Assembly: GCF_900176075.1 (NCBI RefSeq)
Contig: NZ_FWWV01000018.1
Location: 1 to 36,193 of the forward strand
Reading direction: 5' to 3'
Length of the DNA: 36,193 nt
Source: Pasteurella testudinis DSM 23072
GTDB lineage: Bacteria; Pseudomonadota; Gammaproteobacteria; Enterobacterales; Pasteurellaceae
The number at the start of each line of letters is the position of its first letter. Positions within the stretch are counted from its first letter, which is position 1. This document shows positions 13,353-21,920 of the stretch, piece after piece. The position numbers were made by a program, and so were the translations under genes. The notes under the pieces were generated by a model. The model did not search any database and had not been told where the DNA came from. It saw only the letters and a list, made by a program, of their open reading frames with translations.

Positions 13353-14305
13353 TGAAAATCACATTTCCTTTGACCGCACTTTGCTTCATGCTTGGCTTGG
13401 TAAGCCAAAACACCTCAGCAGATATTTTAATGAAGTGGGAGCGCAAACCACTGCCGATTGATTTGCAAGTCGAAAAAGAGCGGATTGTCTTTGTTGATAA
13501 AAATGTCAAAGTTGGTTACCCAGCGGAATTAGACGGCAAATTGCGTATTCAATCGACCGGCGGTGCGGTCTATTTTAAAGCCTTGTCGGATTTTCCGACG
13601 ACGCGCTTACAGCTACGCGATGTGGCCAGTGGTGAGCTGATTTTATTGGATGTTGCCGCCAAAACGACGCTGACCAATCCGCAAGAGCCGATTCGTTTTA
13701 TCTATGACAGCAACATTGAAAAACAATCGGCTTCACTCAATCAAGATGATGCGCCATTGGCACAACTGGGGCTTGGAGATGACGAAGCCGCACCTCGTCC
13801 ACAACTACCGATACCGGCAGCTCTCACCCGTTATGCCGCACAATCGCTGTATGCGCCTTTGCGCACCGTCGAACCGTTAGATGGTGTGCGCCAAGTTGCA
13901 CACCGTTTACCATCGCAAATTACTACGTTACTGCCTCAGTATTCAATCCGTGCCGTACCATTGATGAGCTGGCAGCTCGGTGATTATGTGGTGACTGCTA
14001 TTCGCTTACAAAATCGTGGGCAATCGCGCATTACGCTTGATCCGCGCGAGCTTCAGGGACGGTTTTATGCGGCAACATTCCAACACCCTTATTTAAGTGG
14101 CTACGGCGGCGCTGAAGATACCACAACCCTCTATTTGGTTACAGAAGGTTATGCCGATAAAGCCGTCATTCCAGAAGCGCGCCAATATAAAGCCAAGCCA
14201 AAAGTCAAAAAAGTCACTGTCACCAAAACCACGGTAATCAATGCTGCGACGCCATCAGCCGGTACTGCGCCGACGACAACAGGAGGCGCAAATGAAAACC
14301 AATAA
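13352..14305 (+). CDS. TIGR03749-family (PFL_4704, DUF3438) protein, TraK/VirB9-like
   Basis: A 317-residue exported protein with signal peptide (TALCFMLGLVSQNTSA), then MKWERKPLPIDLQVEKERIV and a beta-rich region with YPAELDGKLRIQSTGGAVYF. This matches DUF3438/TIGR03749, whose place and fold pattern correspond to the TraK/VirB9 outer-ring proteins of the T4SS core. The C-terminus is threonine/proline-rich. It overlaps the following TraB-like gene by 14 bases. It carries a uptake-type ACCGCACTT at 13373. Confidence 0.85.
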   Translation: MKITFPLTALCFMLGLVSQNTSADILMKWERKPLPIDLQVEKERIVFVDKNVKVGYPAELDGKLRIQSTGGAVYFKALSDFPTTRLQLRDVASGELILLDVAAKTTLTNPQEPIRFIYDSNIEKQSASLNQDDAPLAQLGLGDDEAAPRPQLPIPAALTRYAAQSLYAPLRTVEPLDGVRQVAHRLPSQITTLLPQYSIRAVPLMSWQLGDYVVTAIRLQNRGQSRITLDPRELQGRFYAATFQHPYLSGYGGAEDTTTLYLVTEGYADKAVIPEARQYKAKPKVKKVTVTKTTVINAATPSAGTAPTTTGGANENQ

Positions 14306-15731
14306 AATGCTGATTATTATTACTGCCAGTGTCTTTTTGGTGGTCGGTATGATGTTGTTTGTCCTCTTTAGTGGCAATTCAAGCTCAACAGAGAGCAATA
14401 AAACACAAGATGTTTTAGATTTATCACTAAACGACCTCACACCGGAAGAGCTCCGTTCAATGGGCATTGAGGGCGATACGGCACAAGATACGGTGCGCAC
14501 GTTAATTGGTACAGTAAAATCTAACCAAAAACGCGTTGAGCAAGTCATTTCACAAAATGAAAAATTAAGCCGCGAAAACCAACAGTTGCGTAACCAAGAC
14601 AGCAATGTGGAATATCGTGTCAGTGAAGCCGTGCGGATTGAAACGCAAGATTTACTCACTCAAGTCGATCAACTAAAAAAACAAGTGATCGATTTAAGCC
14701 AAACGGCTTCTACCCCACTTCCTAGTATTTCCGGTACGCAAACCGGCGGTAGTGATATGCCCGTCGGCTTAGGATTAGACGGTGAACATTTACCCGGAAC
14801 AACGCCAAGCCAAGGCATGCGCTGGGTTGAGCCGGACGACCAAATCGGTCTGGATTCAAATGGGAAACGCATATTAGATAGTGCGTTACCGACTAAAGTC
14901 GGGTTTCCATCTGATTTCAAATCAGGGCAATCGACTTCTCAGCGTAATACACAAGACAGCAAGGATGACAATCTTGTCAACGATGTCAATCGTGTCATCG
15001 GTAAAATCACCAAGCCGTTTTATACCGTACCGGAAAATTCAACCCTACTTGGATCAGTCGCTATGACCGCACTTATCGGACGAGTACCAATTGACAACAA
15101 CGTAACTGATCCTTATCCATTTAAAATTTTGATTGGTCGAGAAAATCTGATCGCCAACGGTATTGAGTTGCCGGATATTGAAGGCGCCATTGCTTCCGGT
15201 ACCGCAACCGGTGATTGGACACTTTCTTGTGTACGCGGTGAAATCAAAAGCCTGACCTTCGTCTTTAGTGACGGACGTATTGTGACGTCATCACAAACGA
15301 GTAATAGTGGCAGCAACAGTGGGAATAAAATCGGCTGGCTCTCCGATGACCACGGGTTACCGTGCATTCCCGGTGATCGCAAAACCAATGCCCCAGAATA
15401 CCTTGGTACGAATTTCTTATTAGCAGGCGCTAGTGCCGCCGCACAAGGTTTCTCACAAGCACAAACAACAACGGTGGTTGATGGTTCTTCTGTCGTCGGC
15501 GCAGTGACTGGTGACCAAGGCAAATTTATCTTAGGTCAAGCACTAGGCAGTGGATTAAAAGAAACCTCAGATTGGTTCCGTGCCCGTTACGGGCAGATGT
15601 TCGATGCGGTTTATGTGCCGCCGGGACATCCGGTTGCCATCCACATCGAACGAGCCATTGAAATTGACTACAACGCACTTGGTCGCAAAGTAAAATACAA
15701 CCAACCCCATACTACTCGCGAATTAGATTAG
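14292..15731 (+). CDS. TIGR03752-family (PFL_4705) TraB/VirB10-like protein
   Basis: A 479-residue protein with an N-terminal transmembrane helix (IIITASVFLVVGMMLFVLF). A coiled-coil stretch follows (about residues 75-145: NQKRVEQVISQNEKLSRENQ and on), then a proline/glycine/serine-rich linker. The C-terminal beta-barrel domain holds LLGSVAMTALIGRVPIDNNV, GRENLIANGIELPDIEGAI and a final MFDAVYVPPGHPVAIHIERA. This layout is that of TraB/VirB10 proteins, which span from the inner to the outer membrane and link the ATPases to the outer channel. ATG 14292 has AGGAGG upstream. Confidence 0.88.
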   Translation: MKTNKMLIIITASVFLVVGMMLFVLFSGNSSSTESNKTQDVLDLSLNDLTPEELRSMGIEGDTAQDTVRTLIGTVKSNQKRVEQVISQNEKLSRENQQLRNQDSNVEYRVSEAVRIETQDLLTQVDQLKKQVIDLSQTASTPLPSISGTQTGGSDMPVGLGLDGEHLPGTTPSQGMRWVEPDDQIGLDSNGKRILDSALPTKVGFPSDFKSGQSTSQRNTQDSKDDNLVNDVNRVIGKITKPFYTVPENSTLLGSVAMTALIGRVPIDNNVTDPYPFKILIGRENLIANGIELPDIEGAIASGTATGDWTLSCVRGEIKSLTFVFSDGRIVTSSQTSNSGSNSGNKIGWLSDDHGLPCIPGDRKTNAPEYLGTNFLLAGASAAAQGFSQAQTTTVVDGSSVVGAVTGDQGKFILGQALGSGLKETSDWFRARYGQMFDAVYVPPGHPVAIHIERAIEIDYNALGRKVKYNQPHTTRELD

Positions 15732-15744
15732 AAAAGGAGTTACC

Positions 15745-16143
15745 ATGACAATGAAAACATTACTGCTCTGCCTCAGTATCACACTGCTAAGTGCCTGTTC
15801 GACTTCTAAAGATTTGCTACCGACGGATAACAGCACCATGCGCGATGTCTGGAATCAAGGTGGCGGGACAAATGAACTTCTGCAATACCGCGGACAAAAT
15901 AACCGCTTACAAGATCCGGTCAATTATGTCTCGGCAAAAGAACAAGCCACTTATACCCGCACGGCGGAAAATGAGGTCAATAATCTGTTTCCTCGCTTAC
16001 CCAACCCGGATTTGGTGATGTATGTCTATCCGCATCTCTCTAAATCCGGAGAACCGATGCCAGTGCCCGGTTATTCAACCGTGATCCCTTTTTATAGTCG
16101 AACCCAATATGCGCAGCCTGGTGAACGTTTGGGAGGACTATAA
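15745..16143 (+). CDS. TIGR03751-family T4SS lipoprotein
   Basis: A 132-residue lipoprotein (LLSAC, lipobox Cys18). It contains STMRDVWNQGGG and ends PHLSKSGEPMPVPGYSTVIP FYSRTQYAQPGE, features of the TIGR03751 conjugative lipoproteins that sit between the TraB-like and VirB4-like genes. Its position suggests a VirB7/TraV-like role in anchoring the core complex. AAAGGAG precedes ATG 15745. The next gene starts directly after its stop codon. Confidence 0.85.
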   Translation: MTMKTLLLCLSITLLSACSTSKDLLPTDNSTMRDVWNQGGGTNELLQYRGQNNRLQDPVNYVSAKEQATYTRTAENEVNNLFPRLPNPDLVMYVYPHLSKSGEPMPVPGYSTVIPFYSRTQYAQPGERLGGL

Positions 16144-19011
16144 ATGTTCTCATTCTTAAAAGAATCGTTATCCCCTTTTGTAGCAAAAGGAAACGAGAAA
16201 GCAAAAATTGAGCCGACTGTTTCAGGAAATGCAGCGTCGGTATCAATGTCATTGGCGGCGGAGAGTGATAAAGCTATATCAGCTCAATCCGCTGCCTCGC
16301 CGACCATTCCTACGCTCAAACGCAGCGGAAAACTCACGCAGCAGCAACACGATAAACGCCTCTATTCAAAAGAGCCCTCTTTTGTCGATTATCTGCCCTG
16401 GGGCGAGTATTTAGACGAGCACGGTGTCATGCTGTTAGATGATGCCCGAAGTGTCGGTGCGGTGTTTGAAATCAAGCCAGTCGGCACCGAGGGGCGCAGT
16501 GACGAGTATCTGAACCGTATTCGCACCTTAGTCAAAGATGCGATTCAAGACAGCTTCGACGAGTTGGACATCAATCCCTACGTCGTGCAATTTTATTGCC
16601 AAGATGATGAAGATTTACAGCCTTATATTGATAATTTGCGCCGGTATATCACCCCCGATGCACAAGGCTCGGCTTTTAGTGAAGAGTGGCTCTCAATCAT
16701 GGAAAAACATTTCCGTGACATCAGCAAGCCAGGTGGTTTGTTTGTAGATGATCGGGTTACCAATACCCCTTGGTCCGGTCGTGTACGCAAAACGCGGATG
16801 GTGATCTACCGTTATGTTGAAAAAAATGCCGAAGAGAATGCGATTGAACAACTCAACAATGCTTGTGATCGGATATTCAGCGCATTAACAACCGCCGGAT
16901 TACAGCTCACCCGCCAAGACGGTGACGCGATTCACCAGTGGCTATTACGTTGGTTTAACCCTAATCCCAGCATTAACTTCGAAGGGCTGACCAATAATCA
17001 ATGTTATGAATTTTTAAAATACCCGCAATCCATTAGCAGCGACGTACCACTTGCTTGGCAAGATTTTAGCGAAACCCTGTTTTATAACCAACCGGAAAGC
17101 AAAAAACAGTACTGGTATTTTGATCAGCAACCTCATGAAGTCGTGGTGGTGGATAATATCCGCAAAGCGCCTTCCATTGGACATATGACCGGTGAAGTAA
17201 CGCGTGGGCGTAATATCAATGCGCTATTTGATTTATTGCCGGAATCGACCATTATGGTCACCACCATTGTGATCCACCCACAAGATAAGCTAGAAGCCCA
17301 TTTAGAAAAATTAAGTAGCCGTGCAGTCGGCGATAATTTTGAATCCAAGTACGTCAAACAAGACTGTGATACGGTAACCGAATATTTAAAAGATAAACAC
17401 AAATTGTATCCGGCATCACTGGCGTTTTATCTGCGTGGAGAGACAGATAAACAGTTGCGCGATCGGGCACGTGAATTGCGCACCATGCTGTTAAGTAATA
17501 ATTTAGTTCCGGTCAAGGAAGGCTCTGAAGTTGCCCCCTTAAACAGCTATTTACGCTGGTTGCCGATGTGTTTCAATCCACAAGCCGATGCACGCAGTCG
17601 CTACTACACCAAATACTTTTTCGTCCAGCACCTTGCGAATATGCTCCCGGTTTTCGGGCGTGAAACAGGCACTGGACACCCTGGCATTACCTACTTTAAC
17701 CGTGGCGGCTCACCGCTCGACTTTGATCCGCTCAACCAGAAAGACCGCACTAAAAATGCCCATAAATTGCTGTTAGGACCGACCGGCTCTGGAAAATCGG
17801 CAACGTTAAATGCGCAGATGGCACAATTGATGGCGGTACACCGCCCTCGCCTGTTTATTGTCGAAGCCGGTAACTCTTTTGGGCTGTTTGCCGATTATGC
17901 CGAGCGATATGGTTTAACCGTCAATCGTATTACCCTCGACCCTAATAGTGGTGTCGTGCTACCGCTCTTTTCCGAAGCCTATAAGCTCCTTGAGATGGAT
18001 GTGAATCCGGAGGATGTGCCTGAAACAGATGATGATGACGATGATGACGGCGAAGAACAACGCGATCTACTCGCTGAAATGGAGCTTACCGCGCGTTTGA
18101 TGATCACCGGTGGTGAAGCGAAAGAAGACGATAAAATGAGCCGCGCTGACCGCGCCTTAATCCGCAAAGCCATTTTAATCGCCGCCAAAAAAAGTCATGC
18201 GGAAGGGCGACAAACCTTAACCGGTGATATAAAAAATGCACTGGATTGGCTCAGTAAAAGTGATGAACTGCGTGAAGAACGTCGCCCGCGAGCCGCTGAA
18301 ATGGCGGAGTCTATGGAGCTGTTTTGTAGCGGCATTAACGGACAGTTTTTTAACCGTGAAGGTGAAATCTGGCCGGAAGCCGATATTACTCTCGTCGATT
18401 TGGCGATGTTTGCGCGCGAAGGTTACGAAGCCGAACTGGCCATTGCCTATATCTCGCTGATTAATCACATCAACAGCCTTGGTGAAAAGTACCAACACAG
18501 TTTCCGCCCAATCGTCAATGTCACCGACGAATCTCATATTATTACCGTCAATCCGCTGTTGGCTAAATTTTTGGTAAAAGGCTCAAAAATGTGGCGTAAA
18601 TTGGGGATTTGGTTGTGGCTGGCAACCCAAAATATGACTGACTTCCCGAACGAATCCAGTAAGTTACTCAGTATGCTGGAATGGTGGGAACTGCTTAACC
18701 TTAGTAATGATGAAGTAGAGGAAGTCGAACGCTTCAGACGACTTTCCGAGGCACAAAAAATTATGGTGTTATCCGCGAAAAAAGCCGACCGCAAATACAC
18801 CGAAGGCGTGGTATTAACAACGAACATGGAAGCACTGTTCCGCGTTGTTCCACCGAGTCTCTTCCTTGCGCTTGGTATGACAGAGAAACACGAAAAAGCC
18901 GAACGCAAACAATTAATGAGCGAACACCGATGCAGTGAGTTAGATGCTGCCCTGATGGTTGCCAACCGTATTGATCATGCCCGGGGGATTTCGCATGCCT
19001 CATACGTCTAA
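16144..19011 (+). CDS. TIGR03744-family (PFL_4706) conjugative transfer ATPase, VirB4/TraC-like
   Basis: A 955-residue ATPase. The N-terminal half carries the TraC/VirB4 domain (around YSKEPSFVDYLPWGEYLDEH). The C-terminal half has Walker A GPTGSGKS (545-552) and Walker B-type D795-E796 in VNVTDESHII. The following WLATQNMTDFPNESSKLLSM is the conserved motor-domain segment. It energises pilus and channel assembly on the cytoplasmic face of the membrane. A run of aspartates (DDDDDDDGEE, about residue 627) sits inside the motor domain, and long flexible insertions are common there. It starts immediately after the previous stop and overlaps the next gene by 17 bases. Confidence 0.92.
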   Translation: MFSFLKESLSPFVAKGNEKAKIEPTVSGNAASVSMSLAAESDKAISAQSAASPTIPTLKRSGKLTQQQHDKRLYSKEPSFVDYLPWGEYLDEHGVMLLDDARSVGAVFEIKPVGTEGRSDEYLNRIRTLVKDAIQDSFDELDINPYVVQFYCQDDEDLQPYIDNLRRYITPDAQGSAFSEEWLSIMEKHFRDISKPGGLFVDDRVTNTPWSGRVRKTRMVIYRYVEKNAEENAIEQLNNACDRIFSALTTAGLQLTRQDGDAIHQWLLRWFNPNPSINFEGLTNNQCYEFLKYPQSISSDVPLAWQDFSETLFYNQPESKKQYWYFDQQPHEVVVVDNIRKAPSIGHMTGEVTRGRNINALFDLLPESTIMVTTIVIHPQDKLEAHLEKLSSRAVGDNFESKYVKQDCDTVTEYLKDKHKLYPASLAFYLRGETDKQLRDRARELRTMLLSNNLVPVKEGSEVAPLNSYLRWLPMCFNPQADARSRYYTKYFFVQHLANMLPVFGRETGTGHPGITYFNRGGSPLDFDPLNQKDRTKNAHKLLLGPTGSGKSATLNAQMAQLMAVHRPRLFIVEAGNSFGLFADYAERYGLTVNRITLDPNSGVVLPLFSEAYKLLEMDVNPEDVPETDDDDDDDGEEQRDLLAEMELTARLMITGGEAKEDDKMSRADRALIRKAILIAAKKSHAEGRQTLTGDIKNALDWLSKSDELREERRPRAAEMAESMELFCSGINGQFFNREGEIWPEADITLVDLAMFAREGYEAELAIAYISLINHINSLGEKYQHSFRPIVNVTDESHIITVNPLLAKFLVKGSKMWRKLGIWLWLATQNMTDFPNESSKLLSMLEWWELLNLSNDEVEEVERFRRLSEAQKIMVLSAKKADRKYTEGVVLTTNMEALFRVVPPSLFLALGMTEKHEKAERKQLMSEHRCSELDAALMVANRIDHARGISHASYV

Positions 19012-19459
19012 TACACCCAAAGCCAGTGCAATCGAGGTCATAGAGCACTATCGTTTATTTGAAGCAGGCCCCCGCATTCAATCGCTGGCTATCGCTTCTG
19101 ATGAAGTGAGAGCAACGTTAGTGCGACTTTGCGCCATTATCCGCCAGCATATCGGTCAAGGAAAAATACTACAAGTATTTCCGCATCGTATTCTAAACCA
19201 GCGCGCCTGGCGTATTACATTGATTGGCGAGCAAGCCACATTGTATCTGTTATTTGATATCACCGGGCGATTCCGCTTACCGATTTATCCGCAAGAAGCG
19301 TGGCCGGCTCGCTGGGTTATTGATCTTGTCGATCACATCGATGCTTACTGGTTGATTGAATATCTGACCCAGGCACTTGATCTGACTTTCGAACCCATTT
19401 ACTTATCCACAAAAGGTGGGGATAAGACTGTGAATAAGGCGGAGCAACACAATGAATAA
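18995..19459 (+). CDS. Unknown 154-aa cytoplasmic protein in the T4SS operon
   Basis: I cannot assign a family. The protein (MPHTSNTPKASAIEVIEHYR...) has no signal or membrane segment. It contains a beta-rich centre (RAWRITLIGEQATLYLLFDI) and ends in a polar tail. The start at 18995 has GGGGGA nine bases upstream and lies inside the end of the ATPase gene; an earlier in-frame ATG at 18959 is less likely. The overlap with both neighbours shows it is translated as part of the operon, so it is probably a cytoplasmic accessory factor. Confidence 0.65.
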   Translation: MPHTSNTPKASAIEVIEHYRLFEAGPRIQSLAIASDEVRATLVRLCAIIRQHIGQGKILQVFPHRILNQRAWRITLIGEQATLYLLFDITGRFRLPIYPQEAWPARWVIDLVDHIDAYWLIEYLTQALDLTFEPIYLSTKGGDKTVNKAEQHNE

Positions 19460-19772
19460 TGCCCCTTCACCGCAACCGCGTCATTTTTGGTCTAGACTGT
19501 TTAAAATTTTGCTCGGGTTACTCGTTATTCTGATCATCGGAATTATCATCAGCTACTTGGCAGTGACACTGATGCCCGGTACAAAACTACAACATTGGTT
19601 TAAACAGACTTGGTTTTATTGGTTTTTAGGGCGATTGTGCCTCTATTGTGTGATCGCAACGCTCATTAATGCTATTCACCGTTATACGCCCTTGCCACGC
19701 CTTTTCTTGTCGCTTATTGCGATTACGATCCTGTTATTGGAAGCCCTCAACCTGCTCTACTTATTGGGATAA
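19452..19772 (+). CDS. Small three-helix membrane protein
   Basis: A 106-residue protein with three predicted transmembrane helices (ILLGLLVILIIGIIISYLAV; FLGRLCLYCVIATLINAI; LFLSLIAITILLLEALNLLY). I do not recognise the family. It overlaps the previous gene by 8 bases and ends 15 bases before traG. Position suggests an inner-membrane part of the mating apparatus, perhaps acting with TraG. Confidence 0.65.
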   Translation: MNNAPSPQPRHFWSRLFKILLGLLVILIIGIIISYLAVTLMPGTKLQHWFKQTWFYWFLGRLCLYCVIATLINAIHRYTPLPRLFLSLIAITILLLEALNLLYLLG

Positions 19773-19787
19773 CCTTGGGAGGTCATA

Positions 19788-21314
19788 ATGAAATTTACCG
19801 TCGATAGCTACCTTGAATACTTTCTGACCTTGCTGGGCTGGGTGATCAACAACGGCATTTTTGGTGTACTGATCCAAACCGGTATTTTCCTAATCCCGCT
19901 ATTGTTCATTTTAGTGCGCACGTTTTTAGAGGTGAAAAAACAAGGCGATGACGAAGGCAACAAGGGCGAGTTGCTGATGCGCTGGCTAGGGATAGCTTAT
20001 CTGCCTGCCATGCTGGCAATTATTTTGATGATGGCACCGGTGATTCCGATTAGTTTAGAGAAAATCAGCTTGAACACTCAACAATCGACGGTCTGTGGTT
20101 ATAGTGTTCCCAAACAACCCAAGGATACCGGTTACGGCTCAATGGCAAGTGAACTCGGTGGGCAAACTGCACGCGTACCGATATGGTGGGGATTATTTCA
20201 TCGGCTGAACAAAGGCATTACTCATGCGTTTATCTCGGTTATTCCATGTAAGCCGGATTTACGCCAAGTGCGGTTTGAAGTCCAACATGAAAAAATCAAC
20301 AATCCGATACTCTTAACCGAAATAAAACACTTTGTTGAGCAGTGCTACGTTCCGGCCCAAGCCCGTCTTAAAGAGAGTCAGCTAAGTTTAACACCGGCGC
20401 AGGTGCAAGATACCGATTGGTTAGGCGGACATATTTTGATAACCAACAGTGAACTCTATCCCCGTTATCGTGCGAAGCAACCACACCGCTTGTGGGCATA
20501 TGATGCCCAGCGTGATGCTGGATTGCCTAATAATGGCGAAGGTGGGTTTCCAAATTGTGCACAGTGGTGGAACGATGCCGACGTGGGACTGAAAAATCGG
20601 TTACTTGCCGATGTGATGCAGAACTTCTCTGCGCAGGTTATCGGTTTTTTCAAATCGAAAGAATACACCGACGAAGCGGTATTACGCGCTATTTTGCGAC
20701 CGGAGAATGTCAATGTTTCAGAGGGAAAAGTCTATCCCGGCTATAGCGGCAATGTCGATACAACTGCCATGAACGTGATCAACAGTGTCGCCTCTGCCGC
20801 TGGCATGGCGGTTGGCAGCGTTGCCGCGTTTCCAGGTTTTGATGCGGTCAGACAGGCGTTACCGATGGTTCAAGCATTCATTCTGATGACGGTAATTATT
20901 TTAACGCCGGTGGTAATCGTGCTGAGTGCCTATTCTTTAAAAACCATCGTCACCTTAACCATTGTGAATTTTGCGTTGATTATGCTCAGTTTTTGGTGGG
21001 AGCTGGCGCGTTGGTTAGACTCTTGGCTATTAGATGCACTCTACAACTCTAGTACCCACAACAGCCTGAATGTGCATTTCTTGTCCAACACCCGTGACGA
21101 TATCGTTGTTAATTTTGTGATGGGCAGTTTGTTCTTAGTCTTACCGGCATTATGGGTCGGGGCATTGTCTTGGGCTGGGATGAGTATTGGGAATATTGCA
21201 AACGCTTTAGCAAGCGGTAGTTCAACGTCTCAACAAGCCGGGCAACAAGGCGGAGCTATTGCGACAAAAGTATTTAATAAGCTCAAAGAATATTTTCAAG
21301 GAAAAGGCAAATAA
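19788..21314 (+). CDS. traG: TraG N-terminal-domain conjugal transfer protein
   Basis: A 508-residue membrane protein matching the TraG-N family (PF07916). Its opening YLEYFLTLLGWVINNGIFGV leads into two hydrophobic helices, and a polar domain starts near residue 95 (QSTVCGYSVPK...). Further helices follow around residues 350-470 (MVQAFILMTVIILTPVVIVL; FVMGSLFLVLPALWVGALSW). TraG-N proteins take part in pilus assembly and mating-pair stabilisation; this short form lacks the large periplasmic C-terminal part of F TraG, as is usual for ICEs. GGGAGG precedes ATG 19788. It is the last plus-strand gene of the operon, followed by a terminator. Confidence 0.88.
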   Translation: MKFTVDSYLEYFLTLLGWVINNGIFGVLIQTGIFLIPLLFILVRTFLEVKKQGDDEGNKGELLMRWLGIAYLPAMLAIILMMAPVIPISLEKISLNTQQSTVCGYSVPKQPKDTGYGSMASELGGQTARVPIWWGLFHRLNKGITHAFISVIPCKPDLRQVRFEVQHEKINNPILLTEIKHFVEQCYVPAQARLKESQLSLTPAQVQDTDWLGGHILITNSELYPRYRAKQPHRLWAYDAQRDAGLPNNGEGGFPNCAQWWNDADVGLKNRLLADVMQNFSAQVIGFFKSKEYTDEAVLRAILRPENVNVSEGKVYPGYSGNVDTTAMNVINSVASAAGMAVGSVAAFPGFDAVRQALPMVQAFILMTVIILTPVVIVLSAYSLKTIVTLTIVNFALIMLSFWWELARWLDSWLLDALYNSSTHNSLNVHFLSNTRDDIVVNFVMGSLFLVLPALWVGALSWAGMSIGNIANALASGSSTSQQAGQQGGAIATKVFNKLKEYFQGKGK

Positions 21315-21333
21315 AATATGTAGTTAATTGAAT

Positions 21334-21360
21334 AGATGGGGCTAAAATCCCATCTGTTTT
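21334..21360 (+). terminator. Intrinsic terminator of the T4SS operon
   Basis: AGATGGG (21334-21340) pairs with CCCATCT (21349-21355), followed by GTTTTC, directly after traG and before the convergent gene at 21363. Confidence 0.75.
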
Positions 21361-21362
21361 CA

Positions 21363-21731
21363 TTATACTAAGTTTTTATGCTCTGGCACTAAAAAACCTT
21401 CTAAATAATACCCTGGCCCCTCTGGACCTGCTGCATGAAAACCATCTTCAATAACGCCGTAGAATTCAGGTTCAGAGACTGTTGTAATCTCTACACTCGG
21501 CATTTCCCAATCCAAATCTCCCCAGTCCGGATTATGTTTTTTCTGCCAAAGGTGAACACCCAGTACCGCAGCGATAATGACAATCACATTTAATAACCAT
21601 ACCAAGTAACCGAATGCGACTAAAGCGGCAATAACATAAAGAATTTTTAACCCGGTCGGATGTGACCAGCGTTGAAAACGACGGAATAAGATACCAAGCT
21701 TGTAGACTAAGCCTGGATTGTGAGAAGCCAT
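21363..21731 (-). CDS. Small membrane protein, DUF3742-like position
   Basis: A 122-residue protein with a basic N-terminal region (KLGILFRRFQRWSHPTGLK). A long hydrophobic stretch forms one or two helices (ILYVIAALVAFGYLVWLLN), and an acidic, glycine-rich tail ends GYYLEGFLVPEHKNLV. In PFGI-1-type ICEs a small DUF3742 membrane protein commonly lies convergent to traG; position, size and topology fit, but sequence recognition is uncertain. The start at 21731 is set by a strong GGAGG seven bases upstream; the frame extends to 21878, but without an SD. On the minus strand TTGACT near 21800 is a possible -35 box. Confidence 0.6.
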   Translation of the reverse strand: MASHNPGLVYKLGILFRRFQRWSHPTGLKILYVIAALVAFGYLVWLLNVIVIIAAVLGVHLWQKKHNPDWGDLDWEMPSVEITTVSEPEFYGVIEDGFHAAGPEGPGYYLEGFLVPEHKNLV

Positions 21732-21920
21732 ATGATACCTCCGTAACGAAGTAAGCTGATTGCTTTTTATACGAACACTATAACATTTTTTAGTCAATAA
21801 TGGAGAGAAATTTTTATTATCACTAACGGGGAACTGCGCTATACTACCAACGAAATATGGGTAAAAATAAAGTAGCATCTAAAATTATTGCCGTCCACTG
21901 ACTAATTTGAGGTTTGCCAC

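Noticed and set aside
18000-18060. Aspartate codon run in the VirB4-like ATPase as a repeat-expansion signal
   Set aside because: Short acidic insertion in a variable loop between motor motifs; the frame is intact and mixed codons are used.
21732-21878. Longer start for the membrane protein convergent to traG
   Set aside because: A strong GGAGG precedes the start at 21731; the extension has no SD and overlaps the likely promoter.
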